A stretch of 50,635 nucleotides of DNA from Planctomycetota bacterium (GCA_016178505.1 JACOTG010000037.1:1-50635); one strand, 5' to 3'; shown: positions 26,091-35,245, counted from the first letter of the stretch. Notes: generated by a model not told the origin, from the letters alone. Numbers and translations are program-made.

Positions 26091-27548
26091 ATGATGAAGC
26101 GAGTTTGTCTCCTGGTTGGGTTCATGCTCGGCGGCGCTGCTCATTCCGTCGCGCAACCTCCGCCCGAGCCGCCGTCGAATGACGAGTGCACGGGCGCGAT
26201 CGAGATCGGCAACGGCATGACGATGGGAAACAACATCGGGGCGACGACGAGCAGTCCGACGGGGAGCTGCGGCGTGATGGGCTCCGACGTCTGGTATTCG
26301 TACACGGCCACATGCACCGGGCTGGTGCGCGCGTCCTTCTGCGCCCAATATGGTGGAATGGCTTCGTACGACAGCCAGATCGCCATCTTCACGGGCGACT
26401 GCGCCAATCTGAACGAGATCGCCTGCAACGACGATTTCTGCGGCCTCCAGTCGAACGTGGTCTTTCCAGTCGTCGCCGGAACGACGTACTTCATCGCCGT
26501 CGGCGGGTTCGCCGGCAGTCAAGGTAGTTTCACCCTCTCGATATTCTGCTGCTCCAATCTGGACTCGGACACGTCGCACGTTTGCGTCGTGGGCCAGCCG
26601 GCCTCGGCTCTCATCTTTCCGCTGTTCGAGTCGCGGTCGGGGAAGGGCACGCTGATCACGGTGACCAACCTCGACACCGACCGGCGCGATTGCGGGAACG
26701 GCTTCCGCGAGGGCGACGTGTGCTTGCTGTACACGTACTTCGGCTTCGATCCGGACCTCGGCTTCTGCCGTGAATTCAACACGACCGAGTGCCTGACGCC
26801 CGGCGACACGCTGACGGTGTTCGCGGATCAGCACAATCCCGAGCAGCACCAGGGCTGGCTGTGGGTCGAGGCGCGCGATCCGGAATCGGGACGCGCGATC
26901 CAGTTCGATCATCTGATCGGCAGCGCGATCATCGTCGACATGAACACGGACTTCCTCTTCCACTATCTGCCGTACGGCTTCCGCTCGCATGCCAACGATG
27001 CGGTCCTCGACTTCGAGATTTCGGGCGATGCGTGCGGTCGCGCGTTCACGGACGTCGACGGCGACGACTTCGCGGATTTCGACGGTCGCGAGTACGACTT
27101 CTGGCCGCAAGAGCTGCGGCTCGACAACTTCTTCCAGCAGGGCGGCACGGCGCCGCAGTTCGGAACCGACCTGACGCTGGCGAGCTGCGACGTCGACCCC
27201 TTCGACGGCAGCTTGACCCACGTGAACTTCGGCGTTTGGAACAACCGAGAGAGGCGCTTCTCGGCGCAGCTCGATTTCGAATGCTTCTTCCGCGGGCCGC
27301 TGACCGACATCTCGAACATCACGACGAACCTCGCCGGCGATCCGAACGAGCTCGTGATCGGGACGAGGCACATTCAAACGGGCTGGCTGGAGCTGATTCC
27401 GAGCGATCCGATACTCGGCGTGTTCCACACGCGAATCAGCGGGACGAACTTCGCGGCGGGCCACCAGCTCGAGTTCGTCGGTGAGTTCGGCGGGCTGTGC
27501 GATTTCAACCCGGACCATCATCCCTGCTCGTTGCCGCGCGTCGACTGA
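26091..27548 (+). CDS. secreted protein: pre-peptidase-like domain plus a repeated-family domain
   Basis: A 485-residue protein with a signal sequence (CLLVGFMLGGAAHSVAQ). Residues ~28-155 resemble a bacterial pre-peptidase C-terminal domain (SNDECTGAIEIGNG, GSDVWYSYTATCTG, YDSQIAIFTGDCANL, TTYFIAVGGFAGSQGSFTLS). Residues ~165-485 are homologous to the whole proteins at 35246 and 36363: QPASALIFPLFESRSGKGTL, CREFNTTECLTPGDTLTVFA, WLWVEARDPESGRA, FTDVDGDDFADFDGREYDFW. The FTDVDGDDFADFDG segment looks like an Asp-rich calcium site. Many cysteines suggest disulfides, consistent with export. Function is unknown. The start has GAGGA 6 nt before ATG 26091. Confidence 0.82.
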   Translation: MMKRVCLLVGFMLGGAAHSVAQPPPEPPSNDECTGAIEIGNGMTMGNNIGATTSSPTGSCGVMGSDVWYSYTATCTGLVRASFCAQYGGMASYDSQIAIFTGDCANLNEIACNDDFCGLQSNVVFPVVAGTTYFIAVGGFAGSQGSFTLSIFCCSNLDSDTSHVCVVGQPASALIFPLFESRSGKGTLITVTNLDTDRRDCGNGFREGDVCLLYTYFGFDPDLGFCREFNTTECLTPGDTLTVFADQHNPEQHQGWLWVEARDPESGRAIQFDHLIGSAIIVDMNTDFLFHYLPYGFRSHANDAVLDFEISGDACGRAFTDVDGDDFADFDGREYDFWPQELRLDNFFQQGGTAPQFGTDLTLASCDVDPFDGSLTHVNFGVWNNRERRFSAQLDFECFFRGPLTDISNITTNLAGDPNELVIGTRHIQTGWLELIPSDPILGVFHTRISGTNFAAGHQLEFVGEFGGLCDFNPDHHPCSLPRVD

Positions 27549-27575
27549 TTACTGATCGACGATTCGAACGATTCC

Positions 27576-27613
27576 CGAGGGGTCGCGACTCGAAACCGGG
27601 TCGCGGCCCCTCG
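27576..27613 (+). terminator. long GC hairpin after the 26091 gene
   Basis: CGAGGGG-T-CGCGAC pairs with GTCGCG-G-CCCCTCG, a 14-bp stem with one wobble and a ~10-nt loop. The following TCGTCTCGG is only weakly T-rich, so termination may be factor-assisted. Confidence 0.5.
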
Positions 27614-27693
27614 TCGTCTCGGTTGACGTGTAGAATCCGGCGGCGACGTCGAGCCGGCTTCTTGCGGACCCTCCTCGGAGGCTCACGACAGGG

Positions 27694-29391
27694 ATGATCA
27701 CCGCCATGCTGTTGCTCGCGTTCACGCTCGCGCCGCCCGATCGAGTGCCGCTGCCGCGGGACCTCGTTGTCGGCGCAGACGCGACGGCCGCGGAGCAAGC
27801 CGCCGCGGAGTCCCTGCGAGACGGGCTCCACTCGCTGACCGGCGAAGCGTTCGCCGTTCGCAACGATGCACCGTCCGGCGCGGCGATCTTCGTGGGCCCG
27901 AGCGCCTCGCTGAACGCGCGACACTCCGGCATCGACGTCGCGTCACTCGGGGCCGAGGGCTTCGTGCTCGAGACCGCGGGTGCGGACTGGATCGTCGCCG
28001 GCGGGCGGCCGCGCGGGACCGCATACGCGGTGCAGTCGCTTCTCGAGCGATGCGGTCGCCGCGTGCTGTCGTCGAAGGTCGTGGCGATGCCGGGGGCCAA
28101 GATCGCGGCCGAGCTGGCGCCGCTGCACGTGCGCGAGGTGCCGCGCCTCGAGTATCGCGAGCCATTCTTCACCGACGCGTTCGACCGCGCGTTCGCGCTT
28201 GCGAATCGAGCGAACGGCGACAATCACCACTTGACCGACGCGGACGGCGGGAAGGTGTCGTACGCGCACTTCGTTCACACCTTCTACGAGATCGTTCCTC
28301 CGGACCGGTACTTCGGGGAGCACCCCGACTACTTCTCGCTGGTCAAAGGCGCGCGGACTCACGAGAACGCGCAGCTTTGCCTCACCAACCCCGACGTCTT
28401 GCGCATCACGATCGACACCGTGAAGAAGTGGATGCGCGAGTCGTCCCGCGCGACGATCTTCTCCGTCTCGCAGAACGATTGCCACAACCCGTGCGAGTGC
28501 GACGCGTGCCGCGCGATCGACGACGCCGAGGGCTCGCATGCGGGCTCGCTCCTCGCGTTCGTGAATCGAGTCGCCGAAGCGATCGAAACCGAGTTTCCCG
28601 ACAAGGTCATCGACACGCTCGCCTACCAGTACACGCGAAAGCCGCCGAAGACCATCCGGCCGCGAAAGAACGTGATCGTGCGTCTCTGCTCGATCGAGTG
28701 CTGCTTCAGCCATCCGATCGAGACGTGCCCGAAGAACGCTTCGTTTCGCGACGACCTCGTCGGATGGTCGAAGCTCACGGATCGCCTGTACGTGTGGGAC
28801 TACGTCACGAACTTCGCGCACTATCTGCAGCCGCTTCCGAACGTGCACGTGCTCGTCCCGAACATTCGCTTCTTCGCCGACCACGGCGTGCGCGGGATCT
28901 TCGAGGAGGGGAACTACTCGCGCGGCGGCGGCGGCGAGATGAACGAATTGAAAGCGTACGTGCTCGCCCGAGGGCTTTGGGATCCGTCGATCGACGCGCG
29001 GCGCACCCGCGACGAGTTCCTCGACGGCTGGTTCGGGAAGGCAGCGCCGCCCATCGCGAAGTGGCTCGACCGTCTCGAAGAGGTGACGCGCACGGACGAT
29101 CTCCACGCGACGATCTACGACCCGCCGAGCGCCAAGTACCTGCGCGACGAGGTGCTCGCGTTCGGAGAGTCGTGCTTCGCGGAGGCCGAGCGGCTCGCGG
29201 GCGACGAAGTCGTGCGCGCGCGCGTTCGCACGGCGGGTCTCGCGATCCGCTGGGTGCGCCTCCAGAGAAGCGCACCCGATGCGCGAGCCAAGCTCCTCAC
29301 AAGTTTCGCTGCGGACGCGCGAGCCGCCGGCATCAACGAAATCGGCGAAGGCCGGTCGCTCGACGACTACCTGAAATCGCTCGGCCAATAG
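27694..29391 (+). CDS. DUF4838 domain protein, probable glycan-active
   Basis: A 565-residue protein. The N-terminus is a short hydrophobic stretch (MITAMLLLAFTLAPP), perhaps a signal. Residues ~25-150 look like a GH-associated N-terminal domain (EQAAAESLRDGLHSLTGEAF, FVLETAGADWIVAGGRPRGT, AYAVQSLLERCGRRVLS). Residues ~160-420 match the DUF4838 TIM-barrel-like region (FSVSQNDCHNPCECDACRAI, VIDTLAYQYTRKPPK, LYVWDYVTNFAHYLQPLPNV, GIFEEGNYSRGGGGEMNELK). DUF4838 proteins are related to glycoside hydrolases (alpha-glucuronidase-like); activity and substrate are unproven. The clustered cysteines (CHNPCECDAC) are a family trait. No sugar-utilisation genes are adjacent. Confidence 0.8.
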   Translation: MITAMLLLAFTLAPPDRVPLPRDLVVGADATAAEQAAAESLRDGLHSLTGEAFAVRNDAPSGAAIFVGPSASLNARHSGIDVASLGAEGFVLETAGADWIVAGGRPRGTAYAVQSLLERCGRRVLSSKVVAMPGAKIAAELAPLHVREVPRLEYREPFFTDAFDRAFALANRANGDNHHLTDADGGKVSYAHFVHTFYEIVPPDRYFGEHPDYFSLVKGARTHENAQLCLTNPDVLRITIDTVKKWMRESSRATIFSVSQNDCHNPCECDACRAIDDAEGSHAGSLLAFVNRVAEAIETEFPDKVIDTLAYQYTRKPPKTIRPRKNVIVRLCSIECCFSHPIETCPKNASFRDDLVGWSKLTDRLYVWDYVTNFAHYLQPLPNVHVLVPNIRFFADHGVRGIFEEGNYSRGGGGEMNELKAYVLARGLWDPSIDARRTRDEFLDGWFGKAAPPIAKWLDRLEEVTRTDDLHATIYDPPSAKYLRDEVLAFGESCFAEAERLAGDEVVRARVRTAGLAIRWVRLQRSAPDARAKLLTSFAADARAAGINEIGEGRSLDDYLKSLGQ

Positions 29392-29410
29392 CGCGCACCG
29401 CAGAGGTCGA

Positions 29411-29438
29411 TTGATCGCGCGCGCTTGCCCATTAGACT
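29411..29438 (+). promoter_or_regulatory. promoter with -10 box 6 nt before the ATG at 29445
   Basis: TTGATC (29411-29416), a 16-bp spacer, TAGACT (29433-29438), then ATG at 29445. Transcription would begin at or next to the start codon, so the mRNA is probably leaderless. Confidence 0.5.
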
Positions 29439-29444
29439 AGCGAA

Positions 29445-31616
29445 ATGCTCGCCTTCGCCCTCGCCGCGGCCCTGCTGCTCGCGGCGCCCCGCTGGGACGA
29501 TACGATCCCGCACGCGCTCGAGGCGGCCGGCACGCGCGGACTCGTCGCCGTGTACGTCACGCCGAGCCGCGACGACCTGACGCTCCTCGAGGCCGAGCGA
29601 CTGCTGTACGAGCACCCGCAGTTCGACGAGGTCGCGAGCGCGTACCGGTGGGTTCGCACGCTCTCGTACCTCGAGGACGCGAAGCCGTTTCACTCGGAAG
29701 AGAAGCCTGCGATCGTCGTCGTGCGACCGGCCGGCGCCGCACCTGGATTCGAGGAAGTCGGGCGCATTGCGACCTTCGACGAGTCGGATTCGGCAGCGAT
29801 CCAATTCCTTCGCGACACGGCGAAGCGGCACGCGCCCGAGACGATCGATGCGTCGCGCGATGGCGATCGTTCGAGACTCTCGCGAGAATTTGCCGCCGCG
29901 CGGAGTGGCGGCGACGATGCGACGCGACGCGCGTTCGTCGCGGCCAACCCGACGAGCCTCTATGCCGCGATCATCGAGCGCGATCTCGCGGCGCGCGCGC
30001 CGGCCGGCGACCCGCCGCCGCGCGCGGTCGCGAACGTCGTGCGCCTCGTCCCCGACCTGTCGACGTTTCTCGTCGAGATCGGCGAGTGGGACGAGGGCAC
30101 GTTCTGGCCGATCCTGATGGACGGCGACCACCGCAACGCCGCGTTCATCGATGCGTTTGCTCCCGCCGCCGTCGAGCGCGTCGCGCCGGTGCGCTCCGCG
30201 GGCGTGGACGAAGGGGCGATCCGCGCGGCCTTCGTCGCAGCGTTGACGCCGCTGTCCCTCGACAAGGCACGAATCGCAGCCCCGGCGGTCGAGCGACTCT
30301 TGCCGGACCTCGTCGTCACGCAAGCGGACGCTCCCGAATGGCCGGGAGCGCTCGCGCTTGCGGCCGGCCATCGCGAGCGGCTCGACTTCGTCGAAGGGAT
30401 CGGCGAGCGCGGCGGCATCGTGGCACGCGCCGACCTCGAACGCGCGCGCGCCCTGCTGCGCGAACGACTCCGCGACGCCCGCTTCGTCACGATCGCGGGA
30501 CGCTTCGCGCTCGGCTATCGCGATTCGACGCAGGCGGAAAAAGGGGACTACGCCCTCGACGACGCGTTGCTGCGCGACGACCGTGACTTGCCGCTTGCGT
30601 TCGCGGGTCGACTCGTCGGTGACGCCGCTCAGTCGATCTATCAAGCAATGGCGAGTCTGTTCCTGCGCCCGAAGAGCGCGCTCTTCTTCAGCCGGTACGA
30701 CACGAAGTCCGAGCCGTGGTCGAATTTCGACCCGTCGCCGCTTGCCGCGCGCCTCGCACCGCTCTTTCCGACTCGCGTCGTCGCGGGCGAAGGCGCAACG
30801 CTTGCGGCGTGGCGAAAGCTCGTCACTCCGCGATCGGGCGACGGGCTCGTCTACGTGAACTCGTCGGGCGGCGCGCGCGACTGGAGCCTCGCGGGCGGCC
30901 CAGGCGGCGACGAGATGGACGTGCCGCTGACGACGCCCGCCATCGTCGCGTACACGCACTCGGGCTCGGCGGGGAATCCCTACGACGTCGACAGCATCGC
31001 CGGGCGTTGGCTCTGGTCGGGTGCGTACGTCTATTTCGGATCCTACCGCGAGCCGTTCCTCGACGCGTTTCGCACGCCTCGCGACGTCATCGAGCGCGCG
31101 CTCGACGGCACGTCGCTCGGTCGCGCGTTTCGCTGGGAAATCCCCGACGGTCGGTGGCGTCCGTGGAAGCTCGTCTACATCGGCGATCCGCTCGTGCGAC
31201 TTCCGTTGCGCCCGCCGCTCGACCGCGTGCCGCCGCCCATCGCGCGCGGTCGCCGCGTGACCCTCGACGCGGCGTCGCCCCTGGTGTCGCTGTCGGATCT
31301 ACGCGCCGCCGCCGACGCGATTCGACGGCGCCACTCCGAGACGGAAAACGACGAGCGATTTCTCGTCGAGCGCGCGAAGCCCCTCGTCGCGTTGCTCGTG
31401 GAAAAGGGGGATCGCAAAACGGCACTCGAGGCCTACCGCGTTCTCCTCCGCGGCGAGCATTCTCGACGCGAGGCGGAGACGTTGGTGCAGCGTGCGGCGG
31501 CGCTGGCGGAGCCGCGTGGGCTCGTGCGCGAGTCGATTCGCGATGCGCTTCGGGTCGATGCGAAGGGTCGCCGAGAGCTGCTCGACCTCATCGATGCCGT
31601 CCTCCCCGCGAGGTGA
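29445..31616 (+). CDS. large secreted protein of unknown function, possible gingipain-like fold
   Basis: A 723-residue protein. It has an N-terminal signal (MLAFALAAALLLAAP), several alpha/beta regions, and a stretch near residues 465-590 with YVNSSGG, VAYTHSGSAGNPYDVDSIAG, RWLWSGAYVYFGSYREPFLD and VYIGDPLVRLP. The order of a small-residue/His loop, a gain-of-strand YVYFGS and a GDP-L strand resembles C25/gingipain and caspase-like proteins, but I cannot place a catalytic His-Cys pair, so this is only a suggestion. The last ~130 residues are helical. It starts at ATG 29445, directly after a promoter-like sequence. Confidence 0.6.
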   Translation: MLAFALAAALLLAAPRWDDTIPHALEAAGTRGLVAVYVTPSRDDLTLLEAERLLYEHPQFDEVASAYRWVRTLSYLEDAKPFHSEEKPAIVVVRPAGAAPGFEEVGRIATFDESDSAAIQFLRDTAKRHAPETIDASRDGDRSRLSREFAAARSGGDDATRRAFVAANPTSLYAAIIERDLAARAPAGDPPPRAVANVVRLVPDLSTFLVEIGEWDEGTFWPILMDGDHRNAAFIDAFAPAAVERVAPVRSAGVDEGAIRAAFVAALTPLSLDKARIAAPAVERLLPDLVVTQADAPEWPGALALAAGHRERLDFVEGIGERGGIVARADLERARALLRERLRDARFVTIAGRFALGYRDSTQAEKGDYALDDALLRDDRDLPLAFAGRLVGDAAQSIYQAMASLFLRPKSALFFSRYDTKSEPWSNFDPSPLAARLAPLFPTRVVAGEGATLAAWRKLVTPRSGDGLVYVNSSGGARDWSLAGGPGGDEMDVPLTTPAIVAYTHSGSAGNPYDVDSIAGRWLWSGAYVYFGSYREPFLDAFRTPRDVIERALDGTSLGRAFRWEIPDGRWRPWKLVYIGDPLVRLPLRPPLDRVPPPIARGRRVTLDAASPLVSLSDLRAAADAIRRRHSETENDERFLVERAKPLVALLVEKGDRKTALEAYRVLLRGEHSRREAETLVQRAAALAEPRGLVRESIRDALRVDAKGRRELLDLIDAVLPAR

Positions 31617-33518
31617 TCAGCTCGCGGTGGGGCGGTGCCGCTCGAGGGCGGCCTTTGCTTCGCCGAGCTCGTGATCCAGCTCGTCGACGAGAGGTTCGGC
31701 GCCGTCGATCATTCCTGCCCGGCCGATCTCCTGAAGTCGCTGGCACAGCGCCGCGACGCGCGCCGCTCCGAGGCTTCCGCTGCTTCCTTTGAGCGAATGC
31801 GCCGCTCGCTCGAGTGCGTGAGCGTCGCCCCGTCGGAGCGCATCATGGAGCAATCGAGCGGTGTCGGTCGCCGTTGCGTCGAACGCATCGATCATCTCGC
31901 CGAGGAAGCCGGGGTTGTCGTCGGCCGCGATCTCCGTGAGTTGCTCGATCATGCGGACGTCGAGAACCGGGGAAACCGTGAGCGTGGACGTGGGCGCGGC
32001 CGGAGCCTGCGGCGGGGGAGTCGGAGGCGCGGGCGGCGTCGGGGCAGTCGGGCTCGTCGTCACGTGCGTGCGACTGTGGCGATCGATGACGCTCGAAAGG
32101 CTGTCGTGCTTCAGCGGTTTGGAAACGTAGTCGTCCATGTCTGCGTCGAGGCATCGCTTGCGGTCGTCAGTCGTCGCGCTTGCGGTCATGGCCACGATGG
32201 GCAACCGGCGTGCCCCCGATTCGCGCTCACGGACACGCAGCGCAGCCGTCGCTTCGCAGCCGTCCATTTCCGGCATCTGGCAATCCATCAACACGACGTC
32301 GAACTCGCTTGCCGCGACGAGGTCGACCGCTTCGCGGCCGTTCGTTGCAAGCGTCACTCGATGACCGAGCTTTTCGAGGACGATCTCCGCGAGCCGGCGG
32401 TTCACTTCGTCGTCGTCGACGACGAGCACGTGGCGACTTGGCGACTGTGCAGCGATCGGGCGCGATGCCGGCGAGGAATCGTCCGACACGGGCTCCGACG
32501 ATTCCGACGTCTCCGTGATCCGGTCGAATCGCGCCGTGAACCAGAACGTGCTGCCCGCTCCTTCGGTGCTGATCACGCCGATCGAACCGCCCATGCGCTC
32601 CGCGAGGCGCTTCGAAATCGCGAGCCCGAGCCCCGTCCCTCCGAATCGACGCGTCGTCGACGACTCGGCTTGCGAGTACGACAGAAACAATTTGCTTTGT
32701 GCATCGGGAGGGATCCCGATTCCGGTGTCCACGATCTCGAAGCGCAAGACGACCGAAGTCGTCGATTCCTCCATCCGCGTCACACGAACCGTGACCGATC
32801 CCTGCTCGGTGAACTTCAGCGAATTCGAGACGAGGTTCGTCAGGATCTGGCGCAGCCGCCCCGGATCGCCGGCGACGCGCGCCGGCACGTTCGGGTCGAT
32901 GGTTCGAACGAGCTCGATTCGTTTCCGGCGCGCGGTCTCGGCGAACAACGCTCCGAGCTCGTCCACGAGGTTCGGCAATTGGAACGGAACGACCTCGAGG
33001 TCGAGTCGACCGGCTTCGACTTTCGAGAAGTCGAGGATGTCGTTGATGAGTTCGAGCAGGTGACTCGCACACGATTGGATCGTTTCCGCGTAGTCACGCT
33101 GCGTCGCCGAGAGCTCCGTATCGAGCAAGAGGTCGGTCATTCCGATCACGCCGTTCATCGGCGTTCGGATCTCGTGACTCATCGTTGCGAGGAACTCCGA
33201 CTTAGCGTGGTTCGCCGCTTCTGCGAGTCGCATCGCGTCGGCCTGTTGCTCGAACGCGCGTCGAATGCGGTCCGCTGCTGCAGCAGAGGATCGCCGCACG
33301 AGAAAAGTCGCCACGCCGACAATCAGTCCGAGGAACAGCGCAGCGCCGTAGCCGAAGTTGGCGGCGTCTCGCGTCTCCGTCAGGGGTCGATGGAGCACGG
33401 CGAGCGCGCCGCACGCGACGAGGCAGACCGCGACCCCGACGAGCAAGCCGTCTCGCACGGGATGAGTTCCGCGCTTCGGGATCGTCAAGGAGTTCGTCGC
33501 GCGTGAGCGCTCGGTCAT
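31617..33518 (-). CDS. hybrid histidine kinase with receiver and Hpt domains
   Basis: A 633-residue protein. Two transmembrane helices (~25-42 and ~56-74) flank only a ~13-residue loop, so there is no extracellular sensor, and no PAS or HAMP is evident. HisKA has H115 ([16 protein letters not shown]). The ATPase domain has DTGIGIP and FGGTGLGLA. The receiver has D412 ([13 protein letters not shown]) with K467 in SKPLK. A proline-rich linker leads to an Hpt domain with H574 ([13 protein letters not shown]). This is a complete internal phosphorelay (BarA-like order). No partner response regulator is in the window. It is transcribed divergently from hemE, with 150 bp between them. Confidence 0.92.
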   Translation of the reverse strand: MTERSRATNSLTIPKRGTHPVRDGLLVGVAVCLVACGALAVLHRPLTETRDAANFGYGAALFLGLIVGVATFLVRRSSAAAADRIRRAFEQQADAMRLAEAANHAKSEFLATMSHEIRTPMNGVIGMTDLLLDTELSATQRDYAETIQSCASHLLELINDILDFSKVEAGRLDLEVVPFQLPNLVDELGALFAETARRKRIELVRTIDPNVPARVAGDPGRLRQILTNLVSNSLKFTEQGSVTVRVTRMEESTTSVVLRFEIVDTGIGIPPDAQSKLFLSYSQAESSTTRRFGGTGLGLAISKRLAERMGGSIGVISTEGAGSTFWFTARFDRITETSESSEPVSDDSSPASRPIAAQSPSRHVLVVDDDEVNRRLAEIVLEKLGHRVTLATNGREAVDLVAASEFDVVLMDCQMPEMDGCEATAALRVRERESGARRLPIVAMTASATTDDRKRCLDADMDDYVSKPLKHDSLSSVIDRHSRTHVTTSPTAPTPPAPPTPPPQAPAAPTSTLTVSPVLDVRMIEQLTEIAADDNPGFLGEMIDAFDATATDTARLLHDALRRGDAHALERAAHSLKGSSGSLGAARVAALCQRLQEIGRAGMIDGAEPLVDELDHELGEAKAALERHRPTAS

Positions 33519-33668
33519 TTCCAGTCTCGTCCGTTGGCATTCCGCCTATCTCGAGGCGGATCGACTCCTTCCCCCGATCCGCACTCTCTATCGTCAATGC
33601 TCTGCTTCGTCTTGAACCGGACACCGAGCTTGACCCGCTCGGCGCATCACTGTGAGAATCCGGCCGCG

Positions 33669-34727
33669 ATGCCGAAACCAAGCCCGTCTCCCACGCCGAG
33701 CGTCGAGCCCCGCTTCATCCGCGCGTGTCGCGGCGAGCCCGTGGACCGCACGCCGGTCTGGATCCTTCGCCAGGCGGGTCGCTATCTCCCGCAATACCGG
33801 GCCGTCCGAGAGAACGTTTCTTTCCTCGATCTGTGCAAGACGCCGGAGCTTGCCGCGAAGGTGACGCTCGACGCGGCAACCGCGCTCGGCGTCGACGCGG
33901 CGATCATCTTCTCGGACATCCTGATCCCGCTCGAGGCGATGGGCGCACCGATCGTCTATGGTGACGAAGGGCCGAAGCTGCCCGCCCCGGTGCGCACGCG
34001 CGAGGCCGCGGCGCGACTCCACGGCTTCGATCCGGCGCGCGAAACGCGATTCCTCGGCGAGTCGATTCGCCTCGTGTGCCGCGCGCTGCCGCCCGACGTG
34101 CCGCTCATCGGATTTGCGGGCGCGCCGTTCACGCTCTTCGCGTACCTCGTCGAGGGCGGGGGGTCGAAGAACTACGAAACGACGAAGCGGCTGATGCTCG
34201 AGGCGCCGGATCTCGCGCACCATCTCCTCGACCGACTCGCCGACGCGATCGCGCCGTACCTTTCCGCGCAGGCGAGTGCGGGCGCACGCGCGCTACTTCT
34301 GTTCGACACGTGGGCCGGAATGCTCTCGCCGCACGACTTCGACGCGTTCGTCGTGCCGGCCACCGAACGGCTGCTCGCCAAACTCGATCGCGGGGGGTGT
34401 CCCGTCGCGTACTTCGCGCTCGACTCCGCGGGTCTCCTCGAGAGGATCGCGCGGCTTCGCATCGACGTCGTCGGTCTCGATTGGCGTGTCGACCTCGGCG
34501 AGGCCCGCACTCGGCTCGGGCCGAAGCTCGCGGTGCAAGGCAACCTCGATCCGTGCGTCCTCTTCGGGCCGAGGTCTTCGGTCGAAGCCCGCGTCAGGGA
34601 AATCCTCGCGATCAACGCGGGCCGACCCGGTCACGTCTTCAATCTCGGCCACGGCATTCTGCCGCACACTCCGGTCGAGAATGCACTCGCACTCGTCGAT
34701 GCCGTAAAGAAATACCGAAGCTCCTGA
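33669..34727 (+). CDS. hemE: uroporphyrinogen decarboxylase
   Basis: A 352-residue enzyme that removes the four acetate carboxyls of uroporphyrinogen III to give coproporphyrinogen III in heme synthesis. Family motifs are PVWILRQAGRYLPQYRAVRE near the N-terminus, GFAGAPFTLFAYLVEGG in the middle, and FNLGHGILPHTPVENALALV near the end. Length matches the family (~350). The ATG at 33669 is chosen over an upstream open frame at 33534 because the family begins just before this point. No other heme gene is adjacent. A GAGAAT stretch 9 nt before the ATG could be a -10 box. Confidence 0.95.
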   Translation: MPKPSPSPTPSVEPRFIRACRGEPVDRTPVWILRQAGRYLPQYRAVRENVSFLDLCKTPELAAKVTLDAATALGVDAAIIFSDILIPLEAMGAPIVYGDEGPKLPAPVRTREAAARLHGFDPARETRFLGESIRLVCRALPPDVPLIGFAGAPFTLFAYLVEGGGSKNYETTKRLMLEAPDLAHHLLDRLADAIAPYLSAQASAGARALLLFDTWAGMLSPHDFDAFVVPATERLLAKLDRGGCPVAYFALDSAGLLERIARLRIDVVGLDWRVDLGEARTRLGPKLAVQGNLDPCVLFGPRSSVEARVREILAINAGRPGHVFNLGHGILPHTPVENALALVDAVKKYRSS

Positions 34728-34937
34728 TCGGCCCCGCCTCGGCACGATGCGTGCGATTCCTCATGCGATCGAGTTGATCAGAGATGAGTAATCCGGGTCA
34801 GAATCAGAGTTTCCCGAGATGCTGGAAACAACCGGCCGGCAATGGAGCATGGAGCGTGCTGTCTCGATTCAGTGCCATCCAAGCAGGAAACCGTTGGTCG
34901 CAATGCGGAACAACAACGCGCTTTCAGAAAAATTGTC

Positions 34938-34966
34938 TTGATCTGTCCCGGCGTGGATGGTTAGAT
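34938..34966 (+). promoter_or_regulatory. promoter upstream of a short terminated transcript
   Basis: TTGATC (34938-34943), a 17-bp spacer, TTAGAT (34961-34966). Transcription from near 34973 would meet the terminator at 34996-35036, giving a ~65-nt RNA. It lies in the 518-bp gap 34728-35245. The earlier part (34728-34930) shows no gene or clear structure. Confidence 0.4.
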
Positions 34967-34972
34967 CGTCGC

Positions 34973-35036
34973 CTTCTCGAGGCGCTAGAACAACTAGGCC
35001 CCGCGGATCCTGTCGGATTCGCCGGGGCCTTTTTTT
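34973..35036 (+). ncRNA. possible ~65-nt small RNA ending in a Rho-independent terminator
   Basis: Between the promoter-like sequence and the T7 tract there is a small CGCCT-TCTCG-AGGCG hairpin (its 5' edge slightly before the predicted start) and then the terminator stem. No open frame of useful length fits. It could be an independent small RNA or an attenuated leader. Expression is unproven. Confidence 0.25.
34996..35036 (+). terminator. Rho-independent terminator
   Basis: AGGCCCCG (34996-35003) pairs perfectly with CGGGGCCT (35023-35030), followed by seven T. It is one of the two T-tailed terminators in the window. It would separate hemE and any small RNA from the downstream secreted-protein genes. 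Confidence 0.85.
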
Positions 35037-35038
35037 AC

Positions 35039-35067
35039 TTGTCAGGTTGGAATTGCGGGACTGTAAT
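35039..35067 (+). promoter_or_regulatory. promoter for the secreted paralogue pair
   Basis: TTGTCA (35039-35044), a 17-bp spacer, TGTAAT (35062-35067). It begins right after the T tract of the terminator and points at the gene at 35246. The predicted transcript start is near 35074. Confidence 0.65.
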
Positions 35068-35073
35068 GATGGG

Positions 35074-35245
35074 ACGCGGCGTGTAGAGCCGCGCAGTCCC
35101 GAGGGGACTTTCAAAGGGGATATCGACTCATTACCCCTCCCAGTGGCCGCAAAGGCTTTCGGCTTGGGGCTAGGATTCACCCTCGTAATGAGGGCTGGTA
35201 GGTCGGCAAAGCCAGCCGACGCGTAAGAAGAAAAGGAGGTCTTGC
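35074..35245 (+). ncRNA. structured 5' leader, candidate cis-regulatory RNA
   Basis: The ~172-nt leader of the gene at 35246 has several pairings. GGGAC and GCGGC near 35072-35082 pair with GCCGC and GTCCC up to 35100. GAGGGG (35101) pairs with CCCCTC (35134). Hairpin CCCTC-GTAAT-GAGGG lies at 35180-35194, and its loop plus flank (35185-35192) is complementary over 8 bases to CTCATTAC at 35127-35134. GTCGGC/GCCGAC (35202-35220) competes with GGCTGG/CCAGCC (35193-35217). A perfect AAGGAGGT follows at 35233. GCAAAGGC and GGTAGGT elements loosely recall c-di-GMP-I riboswitches, but the GAAA tetraloop is missing. Confidence 0.4.

Noticed and set aside
34728..34995. 6S RNA, SRP RNA or RNase P RNA in the gap after hemE
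   Set aside because: None of the conserved motifs (SRP GGTCAGG and GGAAG loop, RNase P core) could be recognised, and no long closed hairpin of 6S type was found.
35074..35245. c-di-GMP-I (GEMM) riboswitch call for the leader of the 35246 gene
   Set aside because: Only short GCAAAGGC and GGTAGGT elements match. The GAAA tetraloop and the usual pairing of the second stem are not found. Kept only as a candidate structured RNA.
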